NCBI GenBank assembly: GCA_029262055.1
Contig: JAJDAD010000013.1
Location: 1-64,000 of the forward strand
Direction of reading: 5' to 3'
DNA length: 64,000 bases
Source of the DNA: Candidatus Zhuqueibacterota bacterium
GTDB taxonomy: Bacteria; Zhuqueibacterota; Zhuqueibacteria; Oceanimicrobiales; Oceanimicrobiaceae
A program made the position numbers and the translations under genes. Positions 17,823 to 26,502 of the stretch are shown one piece after another. A model generated the notes under the pieces. The model saw only the letters and a program-made list of their open reading frames with translations, did no database searches and had not been told where the DNA came from. The stretch's first letter is position 1, and every line of letters starts with the position of its first letter.

Positions 17823-19963
17823 TTTAGATAGCCCAATGACTTGAGGCGCTCCCGCAGTTCTTTGTCCGCCGCGTCATCGGTAGTTTTAAGGTGATTGGTC
17901 AATTGCATCGGTGAGAAGCTCTCCGACCACCGGTCCAGGCGTGCCTGCATCGAGTCGACCCTGACGCTGTCCTGAACAGCCGTATCCCGCAACTCTGCCG
18001 GGTCGCTGGTCAGATCGAACAGTTCCGATTTGTAGTCCGACGACCATATATATTTCAGTGAGTCATCCGCCACCTTCGCGTAGATCGCCTTCAGGTCACG
18101 GAAATAGCGTTTGGGGTTGCGTTTCGCATGTGCATTGTGCACCTGTTGAAACAGCTCGGCCACGACCGGATGATTGGCTTGTTCGAACGGCTGTCCCTGC
18201 AGATTTTCCGGGATCGGAATTTCCACTTCGGCTAACAGCTCGGGCATGATGTCGACGGTCTGCACCATCTTTTCGAAGCGACCGCGTTTCTGTGAATTGG
18301 GGTACTTGACCATCATAGGCACGGCGATTAGTTCATTGTACAAATCCGTGTTGTGGCCGAACGAATTGTGCTCGCCGAAAAGCTCGCCGTGGTCCGAGTT
18401 GATGACGATCAGGGCGTCGTCAAACAAACCGCGCGCCTTCAGATTCTCAAATAGGGCGTCGAGGTTGTGATCCATGAAGGTCAACTTGCGCTGTACGTAA
18501 GATGTCCAGAACTCACGCTGCTCGGCCGTAACCTCGTCGCGAAAATGGATAACCCGGTCAGCGTCGAAATCCTGAAAGATATCCGGTTGCCGGTCGCGGT
18601 CAAAACCGTACATCGAGTCGTAGGGCTCAGGGATAAAGGCGATGCCCCCGTGTGGCTCCATGTAGTTGATGAACAGAAAGAACGGCCGCTCTTTGTCATG
18701 ACCGGTAAGCCAGTCTTCCACCACAGGATTAATCTCGGAGGAAAGCGCGACCTCATTGACCCAAAGCTCATCGACGCGGAAATCGTCGGGCAGGGCCAGC
18801 ATCAATTTTCCCCAAAAAAGACTGAAAACCAACGGTCTCGCGTCAAAGTAGTATTGAAATCCTTGATGGCAGCCCAGAGCGCGCGACAGTCCGGCATTGT
18901 TCGCACATATCCCGGCGGTCTGGTAGCCATGAGCGGCCAACAGTTCTGCGATGGTCAGATTTTCCGGCAAGAGCGGTGTCGAAAACATGGCATCGCCGAC
19001 GTAATGAGCGCCGTGTTTTGACGGGTACATCCCGGTGAACATAGAGGCGTGCGACGGCAACGTCCAGGGCGCAGTCGCAATGGCTCTGTCAAAAACCAGC
19101 GCTTCTTCGGCGAACTTGCTCAGGGCAGGCGTCGTTTCCTGCTTTCCGTTGTAGATAGAAAGATGGTCGCGACGGGCGGTATCGGTAACGATCCAGATGA
19201 TGTTCTTCGGCTTTCCTGCCTGTAATCCCGCAACCGGCGGGGTCCCCCCTGTCTGAAAACTATCGGCAGAAGGCGGGCCGGAGAGAGCAAGGAGAGTCAG
19301 TGCAAGAGCAGCCGCACCGGCAGAAATCAAAACACCGGCGGCGCCTTTTTCAGGCATAATCCGGGACAAACCAAGACTGATCAGGCTGCCGGCAATCGCG
19401 GCCAGGGCCAAAGCACCCACGCCCCAAAACAGGACTGAAGTTTGCGTCACCGGTGGCTGCCAAACAAAGAACCGAACGTTAGTGGCGACCACGAGTGCGA
19501 TCGGCAGTAAAGAAACCTGCAGAAACCCTGCGACTGCGCCTGCGCGCTTGCCCGTTGCAACCGCCAGCCTGAACACAGCAGCAGCCGCAAGAAAAAAAAG
19601 AAGGTCCGCGATCAGACTAAGCGGAGCGAAAACCCCGACGCCGGCGGTCAGTTTTTCGTTGATGTAGTAGAAGCCATAAAAGAAAATCTGAACAAACAGA
19701 ATAGTCCCGGCCAGAAAGCCCGGTTTGTCCGCCTGCAACCAGCGCGCACGCAAGAGCCGCCGGCCAAAGTGAAGGAGTGTACCCAGGGCCGCACCCGTAA
19801 AGCAACCCCAGACAACATACACCACAAAGAAAAAAGCATAAGTCCTGAGATGGATTTCTGCGTGAACAGTGGTGATGGCCCATTCGCTGAAAAACATCGC
19901 CAGTGCGCCTGCCAACCCCATCAGGGTGCAGACGCTAAGCATTTTTGAAAAATTCCGTTCCAT
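17819..19963 (-). CDS. Membrane-anchored sulfatase-like AP-superfamily enzyme with Thr nucleophile (2 of 4)
   Basis: 714 residues, the longest of the four. About seven hydrophobic stretches (9-33, 41-66, 82-101, 112-133, 144-162, 177-198, 208-229) are followed by a Pro/Gly linker and the catalytic domain. Metal ligands include Asp261 in IVTDTARRDH. The nucleophile motif is APWTLPSHASMFTG, with Thr301 in place of Cys/Ser and His in place of the sulfatase Arg. VINSDHGELFGEHNSFGH supplies the later metal ligands. It ends RLKSLGYLK. ATG at 19963, 6 nt after the previous stop, and a 4-nt overlap with the next gene. The substrate is unknown; see the Thr argument for the first of the four. Confidence 0.85.
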   Translation of the reverse strand: MERNFSKMLSVCTLMGLAGALAMFFSEWAITTVHAEIHLRTYAFFFVVYVVWGCFTGAALGTLLHFGRRLLRARWLQADKPGFLAGTILFVQIFFYGFYYINEKLTAGVGVFAPLSLIADLLFFLAAAAVFRLAVATGKRAGAVAGFLQVSLLPIALVVATNVRFFVWQPPVTQTSVLFWGVGALALAAIAGSLISLGLSRIMPEKGAAGVLISAGAAALALTLLALSGPPSADSFQTGGTPPVAGLQAGKPKNIIWIVTDTARRDHLSIYNGKQETTPALSKFAEEALVFDRAIATAPWTLPSHASMFTGMYPSKHGAHYVGDAMFSTPLLPENLTIAELLAAHGYQTAGICANNAGLSRALGCHQGFQYYFDARPLVFSLFWGKLMLALPDDFRVDELWVNEVALSSEINPVVEDWLTGHDKERPFFLFINYMEPHGGIAFIPEPYDSMYGFDRDRQPDIFQDFDADRVIHFRDEVTAEQREFWTSYVQRKLTFMDHNLDALFENLKARGLFDDALIVINSDHGELFGEHNSFGHNTDLYNELIAVPMMVKYPNSQKRGRFEKMVQTVDIMPELLAEVEIPIPENLQGQPFEQANHPVVAELFQQVHNAHAKRNPKRYFRDLKAIYAKVADDSLKYIWSSDYKSELFDLTSDPAELRDTAVQDSVRVDSMQARLDRWSESFSPMQLTNHLKTTDDAADKELRERLKSLGYLK

Positions 19964-19969
19964 GTGCGC

Positions 19970-21841
19970 CTACTTTATATAGCCTAAGGCCCTGAGTCTC
20001 TCGGTCGCTTCTTCGGTCAACTGCACTTCTTTGTGCACCCGTTTGTTTGTCTGCACCCATTGCAATAGCTGAGCTCTCAGGTCGCGGACAATCTCGGGAT
20101 TCTCTCCCGCGAGATTCCTGGTTTCGGCCGGATCGTTTTCCACGTCATACAGCTCCTCTGTATCGATGAAGTAGGGGTAGCCCTCGCTATAGCGCCGGCT
20201 GACGCAATCCGGATGATAGTTGTCGGGATTGTAGATGTATTTCCACTTCGGCGTTCTGGTTGCAAAAATGGAAGAGGTGCGCTCGGAAAATGCTTGTCGC
20301 CACTGGTCTGTGCCATCGCCGAACAAGAAGGGTAAGAGGCTGCGGCCCTCAAACTCGGGACGGAGCGGAATCTTCAGCAGATCCAGAACCGTGGGCACGA
20401 TGTCGACGGTCTCGATCTGGCTATTGACAACTTTGCCCTCGGGCAAAATTCCCGGAAATTTAAATACCAAAGGCACGCGCAACACGCCATCGTAGATCGA
20501 ACAACTGTGATAGAAATACTTGTTGTGTTCATACAGTTCTTCGCCGTGGTCCGAGGCGAACACAATCAAGGTGTTTTCCATCACACCCATCTTCTCGAGC
20601 TTGGTGAGTACTTTCTGCATGTGGTGATCCGAATAGCGAATCTCCGCATCATAAAGCGCGGTCAGATACTCGAAGTCACGCTGCGACAGATCTTCCTGAT
20701 TCAAATAGATGGAGTCGACTTTGACCCATTTGCCATTCATTGTACCGGAATAAGTCGAGTCGAACATCATCGCGAAACGCTCTGGCGGTTCGTACGGCAT
20801 GTGCGGACTTTTCTGGTGTAGCCACAGGAAAAACCGATCTTCCTCGACGTCGATATCTCCCAACCAGTCAAGCGCCGAACGTGTGACCTGCTTGTCAAGG
20901 TCTCCGATTTCGCCGCCCTTTTTCACATCAAAGCCTCGGTTTGAACCGAAGAAGTAGTTGGCCAGAAACGCGCCCGTCCGGTAGCCCTGGTTCTGGAGTA
21001 TTTCCGCCAGCGTTGCCACCTCGGGGTTCAACGGGACCTGGTTGCGCCGCACGCCGTGTGTCTTGGGATAAAGCGCACTCATGATCGATGTCAGGGATGG
21101 CCAGGTCAGCCCTCTTTGAGCATAAGCTTGCTCAAAAAGAACGCCCTCCTGCGCCAACCGGTCGATGGTCGGACTGGTCTCCTTCGGATAGCCGTAACAG
21201 CTCAAATGGTCGGCGCGCAGGGTATCTATGGTAAATATGACCAGGTTGGGAGTACTCGGTCGATGGCTTGCCAGCGTGAACAAAGCATATGCATTAAATC
21301 CTGCAAAAAAACAGGCAAACACGGCCAGCACCACGCCGTGGTACAGCCGAAAGAGTGTACCACGCAAAGGGCTTGGCAAGCGCATGTCAAATGACAATAG
21401 CATTTTATAAAACGCTACTATCACTCCCAAAAATGCGATGCTGTAAACGATGTTTGCCACGACGCCCGCGGCTGTAAAAAATGGTGGGAACCAACTGGTT
21501 ATATTCAATTGGTAACCGATTAGGATCCAGGCCACACCGCCGATCATCAAAGCGAAGCGCGCTACCCGCGGTTTTTCCACCTTGCCGAAGATCGCGCCTG
21601 CTAAAGAAACACCGGGAATCAGGACAAACAGCACGCCGAACGTGGCAAGCGCACAGAACAAAATCCGCTCCACAAAAACCTCAAGGGCAATGTAGGAAAA
21701 ACCTTTCTGCATAAACAGATTTGCAAAGAACACGTTCTGCACGGCCGCTGCGAGCCCAGTCAGGGTACCAATCAACATTCCCCAGTAGACTGAAACTTTA
21801 ATTTCGTCACTGAGTGTTCTTTCGGTCGGTTGAGTCGTCAT
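19970..21841 (-). CDS. Membrane-anchored sulfatase-like AP-superfamily enzyme with Thr nucleophile (3 of 4)
   Basis: 623 residues. Five hydrophobic segments (17-41, 59-84, 95-111, 117-146, 166-190). Catalytic domain: Asp206 in FTIDTLRADHLSCYGY; nucleophile motif RGLTWPSLTSIMSALYP with Thr246 in the T-x-P-S pattern; VFASDHGEELYEHNKYFYH and YDGVLRVPLVFKFPG. The large C-terminal part (LYDVENDPAETRNLAGE) is the typical arylsulfatase-A-type terminal segment, so overall descent is from COG3119 even though the formylglycine residue is gone. It ends RLRALGYIK. It lies in the same tandem array; the gap to the upstream gene is 45 nt. Confidence 0.85.
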   Translation of the reverse strand: MTTQPTERTLSDEIKVSVYWGMLIGTLTGLAAAVQNVFFANLFMQKGFSYIALEVFVERILFCALATFGVLFVLIPGVSLAGAIFGKVEKPRVARFALMIGGVAWILIGYQLNITSWFPPFFTAAGVVANIVYSIAFLGVIVAFYKMLLSFDMRLPSPLRGTLFRLYHGVVLAVFACFFAGFNAYALFTLASHRPSTPNLVIFTIDTLRADHLSCYGYPKETSPTIDRLAQEGVLFEQAYAQRGLTWPSLTSIMSALYPKTHGVRRNQVPLNPEVATLAEILQNQGYRTGAFLANYFFGSNRGFDVKKGGEIGDLDKQVTRSALDWLGDIDVEEDRFFLWLHQKSPHMPYEPPERFAMMFDSTYSGTMNGKWVKVDSIYLNQEDLSQRDFEYLTALYDAEIRYSDHHMQKVLTKLEKMGVMENTLIVFASDHGEELYEHNKYFYHSCSIYDGVLRVPLVFKFPGILPEGKVVNSQIETVDIVPTVLDLLKIPLRPEFEGRSLLPFLFGDGTDQWRQAFSERTSSIFATRTPKWKYIYNPDNYHPDCVSRRYSEGYPYFIDTEELYDVENDPAETRNLAGENPEIVRDLRAQLLQWVQTNKRVHKEVQLTEEATERLRALGYIK

Positions 21842-21886
21842 GAGTCAGCTTCTCAATACTTTATTAGGATTATTTGATGGATAGCT

Positions 21887-23935
21887 CTACTTGACATAGC
21901 CGAGCGACTTGAGCGCCTCAGCAGATTTGCCGTCTATTTTTATTTTTTTAGTAAGTCCGGTTGGAGCCATCTGACCGAGCAGATCGAGACACTCGGTATT
22001 CCACTTGTCCATACTACCGCTCAACGCCTCATGCGTCGCTTTGGCGTCTTGTACAATGTTTGTTGTTTCGTGTGGATCTGCAACAATGTCGTACAGCTCT
22101 TCGGGCCGTTCCAGGTTAAAGTGGTAGTGCTTGCGGTCGGAGCCGTTTCGGATATACTTGTGCTGCAGGGTTCGGGCGATTCTGGTTTCAGCGTCCATCG
22201 ACGGATGGTCCTGGCCGGCAAAAAGCGTCAGCTCCGGCAACGTATCATTGCCCGTGGTATATGGCAGCAACGAAACACCCTGAAACTGCTCAGACTGAAA
22301 ATCGATCCCCGCGGCATCCAGCAAGGTCGGCAGCAGATCCACGGACCGGGACAATGCCTGCACGCGCGTTCCGGCCTGGAAGCGCCCGGGATAGCGTACG
22401 ACCAGCGGGACCTGTAACACTTCGTCGTAGTACTGCACATGTTTCATTTGGTTGTGCTGGTAAAACTCCTCGCCGTGGTCGGAGGTCAGCATGACAATCG
22501 TGTTGTCTAAAATGTTGGCCTGGCGCAAGCTGTCGAAGAATCTGCCGAACTGGTCGTCCGTGTATCTGATACCACGGTCATAGAGTGTGGCGATATGATC
22601 GGCCTCCTCACTTGAAAGGAACTCGGCAGGGTCGCGCCCGCGACGCACTTTCTTATTGATATTAACCAGATGCTTGGTGGCACACGCGCCGTCGCTACCG
22701 CAGCCATCAAAATCGCCGCGATAGGCAGTCGGGATAATCTCTTCATATCCGTCCGGGGAAACATAAGGCAATCGTGTGCCAAAATCCGAGTGGATGTCGT
22801 AGGTGTGCAAAAACAGGAAGAACGGCTTGTCGGGCCTTCTCCCTATCAGCCAGGACATAGCGCTATCAAAAAGATTAGCCGAGTGCATGTCAGGCGTACC
22901 GCGCCGGTGCAGAGAGTTTTCGACAAAATTGAGCAGGCGTTTGATTAGATAGAGCTTCTCATGTTTTAAAAACCGCTCCGGGTAATGCTGGTAAAACTCA
23001 AAACCCTGGTCAAATCCGTGCGCGGCTCCGATATTCAGTTCCCGGTTGCCGTCGACAAACGCGCCGGTCTCATAGCCGGATTCCTGCAGAATCTCAGCCA
23101 GCGTAACGAATTGCTGGTCCAGGACGCTGGCGAAGGAGTCGATTACGCGGTGCACAGATGGGTAAACCGAGGTGAACATGGTCATATGCGACGGCAAAGT
23201 GATACGCGACACCGTGAAGTGATTCTCGAAAAGCGTCCCCTCTTTAGCGAAACGATCAATGTTCGGCGTTGTGGGTTTGTCGTAACCGTAAGCGCCGACA
23301 TGCCCGGAGCCAAGCGTATCAAAAGAAATCAGCAAGATGTTTGGAGGCCCTGTCTGGCCCTCGATTTTGTTGCCGGCGGTTCCAACCACCTGAAAACCGG
23401 TGGCAATGAGAATGACCAGAATCACGCCCAACACGAGCTTGTTCAGCAAGACATCACTCACCTGCCGCAGTCCATTGCACAGCGGCCTGACCCGGACAAT
23501 AAACTTCGCGAGAAAAGAGATGAGAAAATACGCACCGGCTGCGATGGCAGCAATGACCAGCAGGTTCCTGACCGGCTCCTGTGAGAGCGTGGTGAATGCG
23601 ACATTTTCAACCAGGGCAACCAGGGCCGCGAGCACACCGCTCACCAGTACCAGGTAGAAGCCGCCCAGTTGTCCACCATCAAGATTCTTACCGACCGGGA
23701 AAAGTGCCAGCGGTACCAGCGCAGCCGCCAGCCCCAGGAGAAGTCCTACTAAAGCGTAGAACGACACGCAAAAAAGCACAAAGATAATCTGGTCGAATAA
23801 TCCTGCAAAGAGATAGCTGGCGGCGTTGATGACGGATATCGCGTCAAGTGCGCCAAAAAATACACCAAAGAGCAACGCACTCACGGGTGCTGCTGCTTTG
23901 AGTCTGCTCAGGAAATTGTTGTATCGTTCGCTCAT
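21887..23935 (-). CDS. Membrane-anchored sulfatase-like AP-superfamily enzyme with Thr nucleophile (4 of 4)
   Basis: 682 residues. Five hydrophobic segments (15-45, 50-80, 90-112, 124-146, 163-184). Catalytic domain: Asp206 in LISFDTLGSGHVGAYGY; nucleophile motif SRITLPSHMTMFTSVYP with Thr246; MLTSDHGEEFYQHNQMKH. A Cys-containing insert (GDFDGCGSDGACATKH) occurs only in this copy and could form a disulfide. The terminal segment has ELYDIVADPHETTN and ends ALKSLGYVK. It is the first of the tandem array to be transcribed, 34 nt after the secreted GHL15-like gene. Confidence 0.85.
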   Translation of the reverse strand: MSERYNNFLSRLKAAAPVSALLFGVFFGALDAISVINAASYLFAGLFDQIIFVLFCVSFYALVGLLLGLAAALVPLALFPVGKNLDGGQLGGFYLVLVSGVLAALVALVENVAFTTLSQEPVRNLLVIAAIAAGAYFLISFLAKFIVRVRPLCNGLRQVSDVLLNKLVLGVILVILIATGFQVVGTAGNKIEGQTGPPNILLISFDTLGSGHVGAYGYDKPTTPNIDRFAKEGTLFENHFTVSRITLPSHMTMFTSVYPSVHRVIDSFASVLDQQFVTLAEILQESGYETGAFVDGNRELNIGAAHGFDQGFEFYQHYPERFLKHEKLYLIKRLLNFVENSLHRRGTPDMHSANLFDSAMSWLIGRRPDKPFFLFLHTYDIHSDFGTRLPYVSPDGYEEIIPTAYRGDFDGCGSDGACATKHLVNINKKVRRGRDPAEFLSSEEADHIATLYDRGIRYTDDQFGRFFDSLRQANILDNTIVMLTSDHGEEFYQHNQMKHVQYYDEVLQVPLVVRYPGRFQAGTRVQALSRSVDLLPTLLDAAGIDFQSEQFQGVSLLPYTTGNDTLPELTLFAGQDHPSMDAETRIARTLQHKYIRNGSDRKHYHFNLERPEELYDIVADPHETTNIVQDAKATHEALSGSMDKWNTECLDLLGQMAPTGLTKKIKIDGKSAEALKSLGYVK

Positions 23936-23969
23936 TATCGGCTCTTGAACTGCTGTTGAGGTTTCGAAA

Positions 23970-25757
23970 CTATTGACCTACACTTACGCCTGTTGGCGGC
24001 GCAGGTGGTGTTTTGTCATTGCCGGGAACGGTAGCCCCGCTGGAAACAAACATAAAAGCGTCGGCGACCACAGTGCCGTCGGCATCGTTTGAGATTCTAA
24101 TATAAGACTGGCTGCCGCGGTTGAAAGTAAACTCCCCCAGTAGATTCCACCGGCCATAGTCACGGCTTTGGTCGATGCGTCCATAGGAGCTACCCTGGGC
24201 GTGCCGAATCTCGTATGGTACATTGCTGGCTTCTCTGGCGCCTGCGAGGTCGCCATGCCACTCGTAAATGCGATATTTCCCGCCCAAACCGAACGTCGGA
24301 GAAAAGGTAGCTGTGGCCTCCCCTGCTCCTGCCGTCATGTGAGCCATGGCATAATCGCCGCGCCGCGCCCGGTACGATAACGCCCAACTCTTGCGCGCCC
24401 GATCGTTCTCCGGCCGCCACGGCCCTTTGAAGGTCGCAGGTTGTGAACCCGGGTTCGTTCCGCGCTCATCATTGTCAATGATTATATCGGCAACTACAGT
24501 CGATTTCTGCTTCAAAAGAAGAATCATGTCACCAATAATTCTATCCTTACTATTGACCTCTCCGTGCAAGGCAACGCTGGAAAACGGATCGCCGTTGTTG
24601 AACCCCGGGGCCTGGTTGCCGGCAAAACGAAAGTAGCCACCGGAATAGCCCGGCAGGCGCTGTAATTCCGCATCTGTGACCGTCTCATTCCCCACGCTGG
24701 CATTCACGATTACCGCGCCATTTGTGAAGAATCTCGCGTAGATGCCCCGGCCTTTGCGGCCAGTATCGCGGACAAGCTGCATCGCCGTGGTGGGCTGGCC
24801 CAGCTTGGCGTCAAATTCATCATAATAGTAGTGATAGTGGTGAACGTCGTTGTCGCTAAAACAATAGTAGCCGTCCCCGAACAGCGTTAGGCCCAGCAGG
24901 TAACGCATGTGAACATAATCTTCCTTGTCCTGGCCAAGACCGTCGAAAATCAAAAGATGCGGCTTCCTAGCCTTTGCCATCCAGGCCTCGTAAGTCCTCT
25001 TGAAGTAAGAAATGTCATTGATACGGTTGGTGTTCTCCATGACGAGACCGTTATGATTGGTCCAGTCAAATCCTTCCGACTCCGTGTGCAGGCGACCTGA
25101 ATTGATGATAAAAGGTCGATTGTTGTTCAAGCGGTTGATCTCGGCCAGCACCTTATCCACACCCGCCTTCCACTGCGCGTTTACCCACGCTTTGCCGTAT
25201 TGGCCGTAGTCGTTCTTGCCGTCGCGGTCGAGGTCGATATCCTGATCTTTCTCGGCCTCCCTGGGCTTCATCCACAGGCCGTCGGTGGCGATACCGTCAA
25301 ATGCGCTTTGGTCGTGATTGTTCATGGCGGCCTGCGGCAGTGCTTCGTTGTAGCGCAGCCCATTGATCTTGCCACAAAAGTCACTGAAATTTGCACTGAA
25401 ATTGTCGGTTCGGTTGCCGTAGATGAAGACTGATGAGTTGTTGGAGTGGTACGTTCGATACGCAGGTTGCGTCGGCTTGAACATCGAACCGTTGTTCCAA
25501 TCCCGGGTGCCGAAAACCAGCGTGTTGGGATTGAGCGCCTTTATCGCACGCGGAACGCTCGGGTCGGAAGTACGAATATCGGCGAGATGAAATTTGGCGT
25601 ACCACTCGGGCGGCGCCGTTTCACCGAAGTGAAACACAGCGATTCGCGGGTAGTCATGATTTACTTGTGCCACAACGCTCCGGCAAAATACCAGAGTTAA
25701 CAACAAACCAACAACAGCGACTGCCAAACTCGCCAGCCGCTTTCCCCATGTTGTCAT
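23970..25757 (-). CDS. Secreted putative glycoside hydrolase (GHL15-like) with golvesin/xanthan-lyase-type C-terminal domain
   Basis: 595 residues. Signal peptide 1-31 (ending SVVAQ). The middle resembles the hypothetical glycosyl hydrolase family GHL15: HFGETAPPEWYAKFHLADI, NPNTLVFGTRDWN, FDGIATDGLW, RPFIINSGRLH, GLVMENTNR and GYYCFSDND fit strands of a TIM barrel with acidic residues at their ends. Residues ~470-575 match the golvesin/xanthan-lyase CBD-like domain (KYRIYEWH, SNVPYEIRHAQG, GRWNLLGEFTFNRG, ISNDADGTVVADAFMF). It ends in PPAPPTGVSVGQ, the kind of linker that usually opens a fibronectin type III domain, but a stop follows. Probably an outer-surface glycan-binding or hydrolysing protein. 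Confidence 0.8.
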   Translation of the reverse strand: MTTWGKRLASLAVAVVGLLLTLVFCRSVVAQVNHDYPRIAVFHFGETAPPEWYAKFHLADIRTSDPSVPRAIKALNPNTLVFGTRDWNNGSMFKPTQPAYRTYHSNNSSVFIYGNRTDNFSANFSDFCGKINGLRYNEALPQAAMNNHDQSAFDGIATDGLWMKPREAEKDQDIDLDRDGKNDYGQYGKAWVNAQWKAGVDKVLAEINRLNNNRPFIINSGRLHTESEGFDWTNHNGLVMENTNRINDISYFKRTYEAWMAKARKPHLLIFDGLGQDKEDYVHMRYLLGLTLFGDGYYCFSDNDVHHYHYYYDEFDAKLGQPTTAMQLVRDTGRKGRGIYARFFTNGAVIVNASVGNETVTDAELQRLPGYSGGYFRFAGNQAPGFNNGDPFSSVALHGEVNSKDRIIGDMILLLKQKSTVVADIIIDNDERGTNPGSQPATFKGPWRPENDRARKSWALSYRARRGDYAMAHMTAGAGEATATFSPTFGLGGKYRIYEWHGDLAGAREASNVPYEIRHAQGSSYGRIDQSRDYGRWNLLGEFTFNRGSQSYIRISNDADGTVVADAFMFVSSGATVPGNDKTPPAPPTGVSVGQ

Positions 25758-25963
25758 AGTGCTCCTCCGTGAATTTTGAAAATCATCTTTTTAACAGCCA
25801 TGCTCAGTAGGAAGCAATAGTTATCTAGTCCAGATGCACACGAAATCCACCGAACCTAAAATTACGCCAGAAACCCAGTCCATTAGCGTAACATTTTGCA
25901 GAACGCACCCTAACTGCGAAAATCCTGTCCCCAAATGTGGCTGTAGTTTAAAGCTCGAAATGT

Positions 25964-26452
25964 TCATTCCGATGTTAAACTTACTTCTACCTCATAAAGT
26001 GTATCAATTCTTACCTGAACAATTATCCTTTCAATCTTGTTATTATCCACTCCTTTTCCTTTTGCTGGTGTAGTCAATAAAACAATGGCTACTTCTCCAG
26101 TATTGACTTGATCAGAATATACTTTCATACACCCGTCAAACTTTGACCCATATCCTAAGATGTTAAAACTTGTTTCAAGTGAGTCTTTCGAATTTTCATT
26201 TAATCGCAGCTCTGAAAGCTTTGTATTACGAGTACGAACCGTCTGATCACTGAGCAACTGTTCAAGTTCAATTGCTGTTGATGGCCAAGATTGGGTCGCA
26301 TGATGATAATCTCTACAGATTCTGGCCAAATCTACAACCGGGCTGATAAATTCACCCGCAAACTGCTGCAATCCATCAGTACTACCTTCAAAGTGACAAC
26401 CAACAAATGGCAGCAAGAGGAAAACGAAAGTATAGTATTGCCTCTTAGTCAT
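25964..26452 (-). CDS. Small predicted lipoprotein of unknown function
   Basis: 162 residues, no family recognised. The N-terminus has a short positive start, a hydrophobic core and FVGC at 16-19, fitting a lipobox with Cys19 as lipid attachment site. The rest is soluble, with a helical, charged first half and a C-terminal half that may be beta-rich (GEVAIVLLTTPA, ERIIVQVRIDTLYEVEVSL). ATG at 26452 with AAAGG directly upstream. The gene and its flanks are clearly more A/T-rich than every neighbour, which suggests a separate origin. The coding call rests on the lipobox and intact frame. Confidence 0.6.
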   Translation of the reverse strand: MTKRQYYTFVFLLLPFVGCHFEGSTDGLQQFAGEFISPVVDLARICRDYHHATQSWPSTAIELEQLLSDQTVRTRNTKLSELRLNENSKDSLETSFNILGYGSKFDGCMKVYSDQVNTGEVAIVLLTTPAKGKGVDNNKIERIIVQVRIDTLYEVEVSLTSE

Positions 26453-26502
26453 TTACCTTTCTTCATCACATTTTCACCTAGGCCTTTAGCTGCTCTTGCC
26501 CA

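Noticed and set aside
15972-23935. Annotation of the four tandem genes as formylglycine-dependent sulfatases
   Set aside because: The modifiable Cys/Ser is Thr in all four, and the following Arg is also missing. Kept as AP-superfamily enzymes of unknown reaction.
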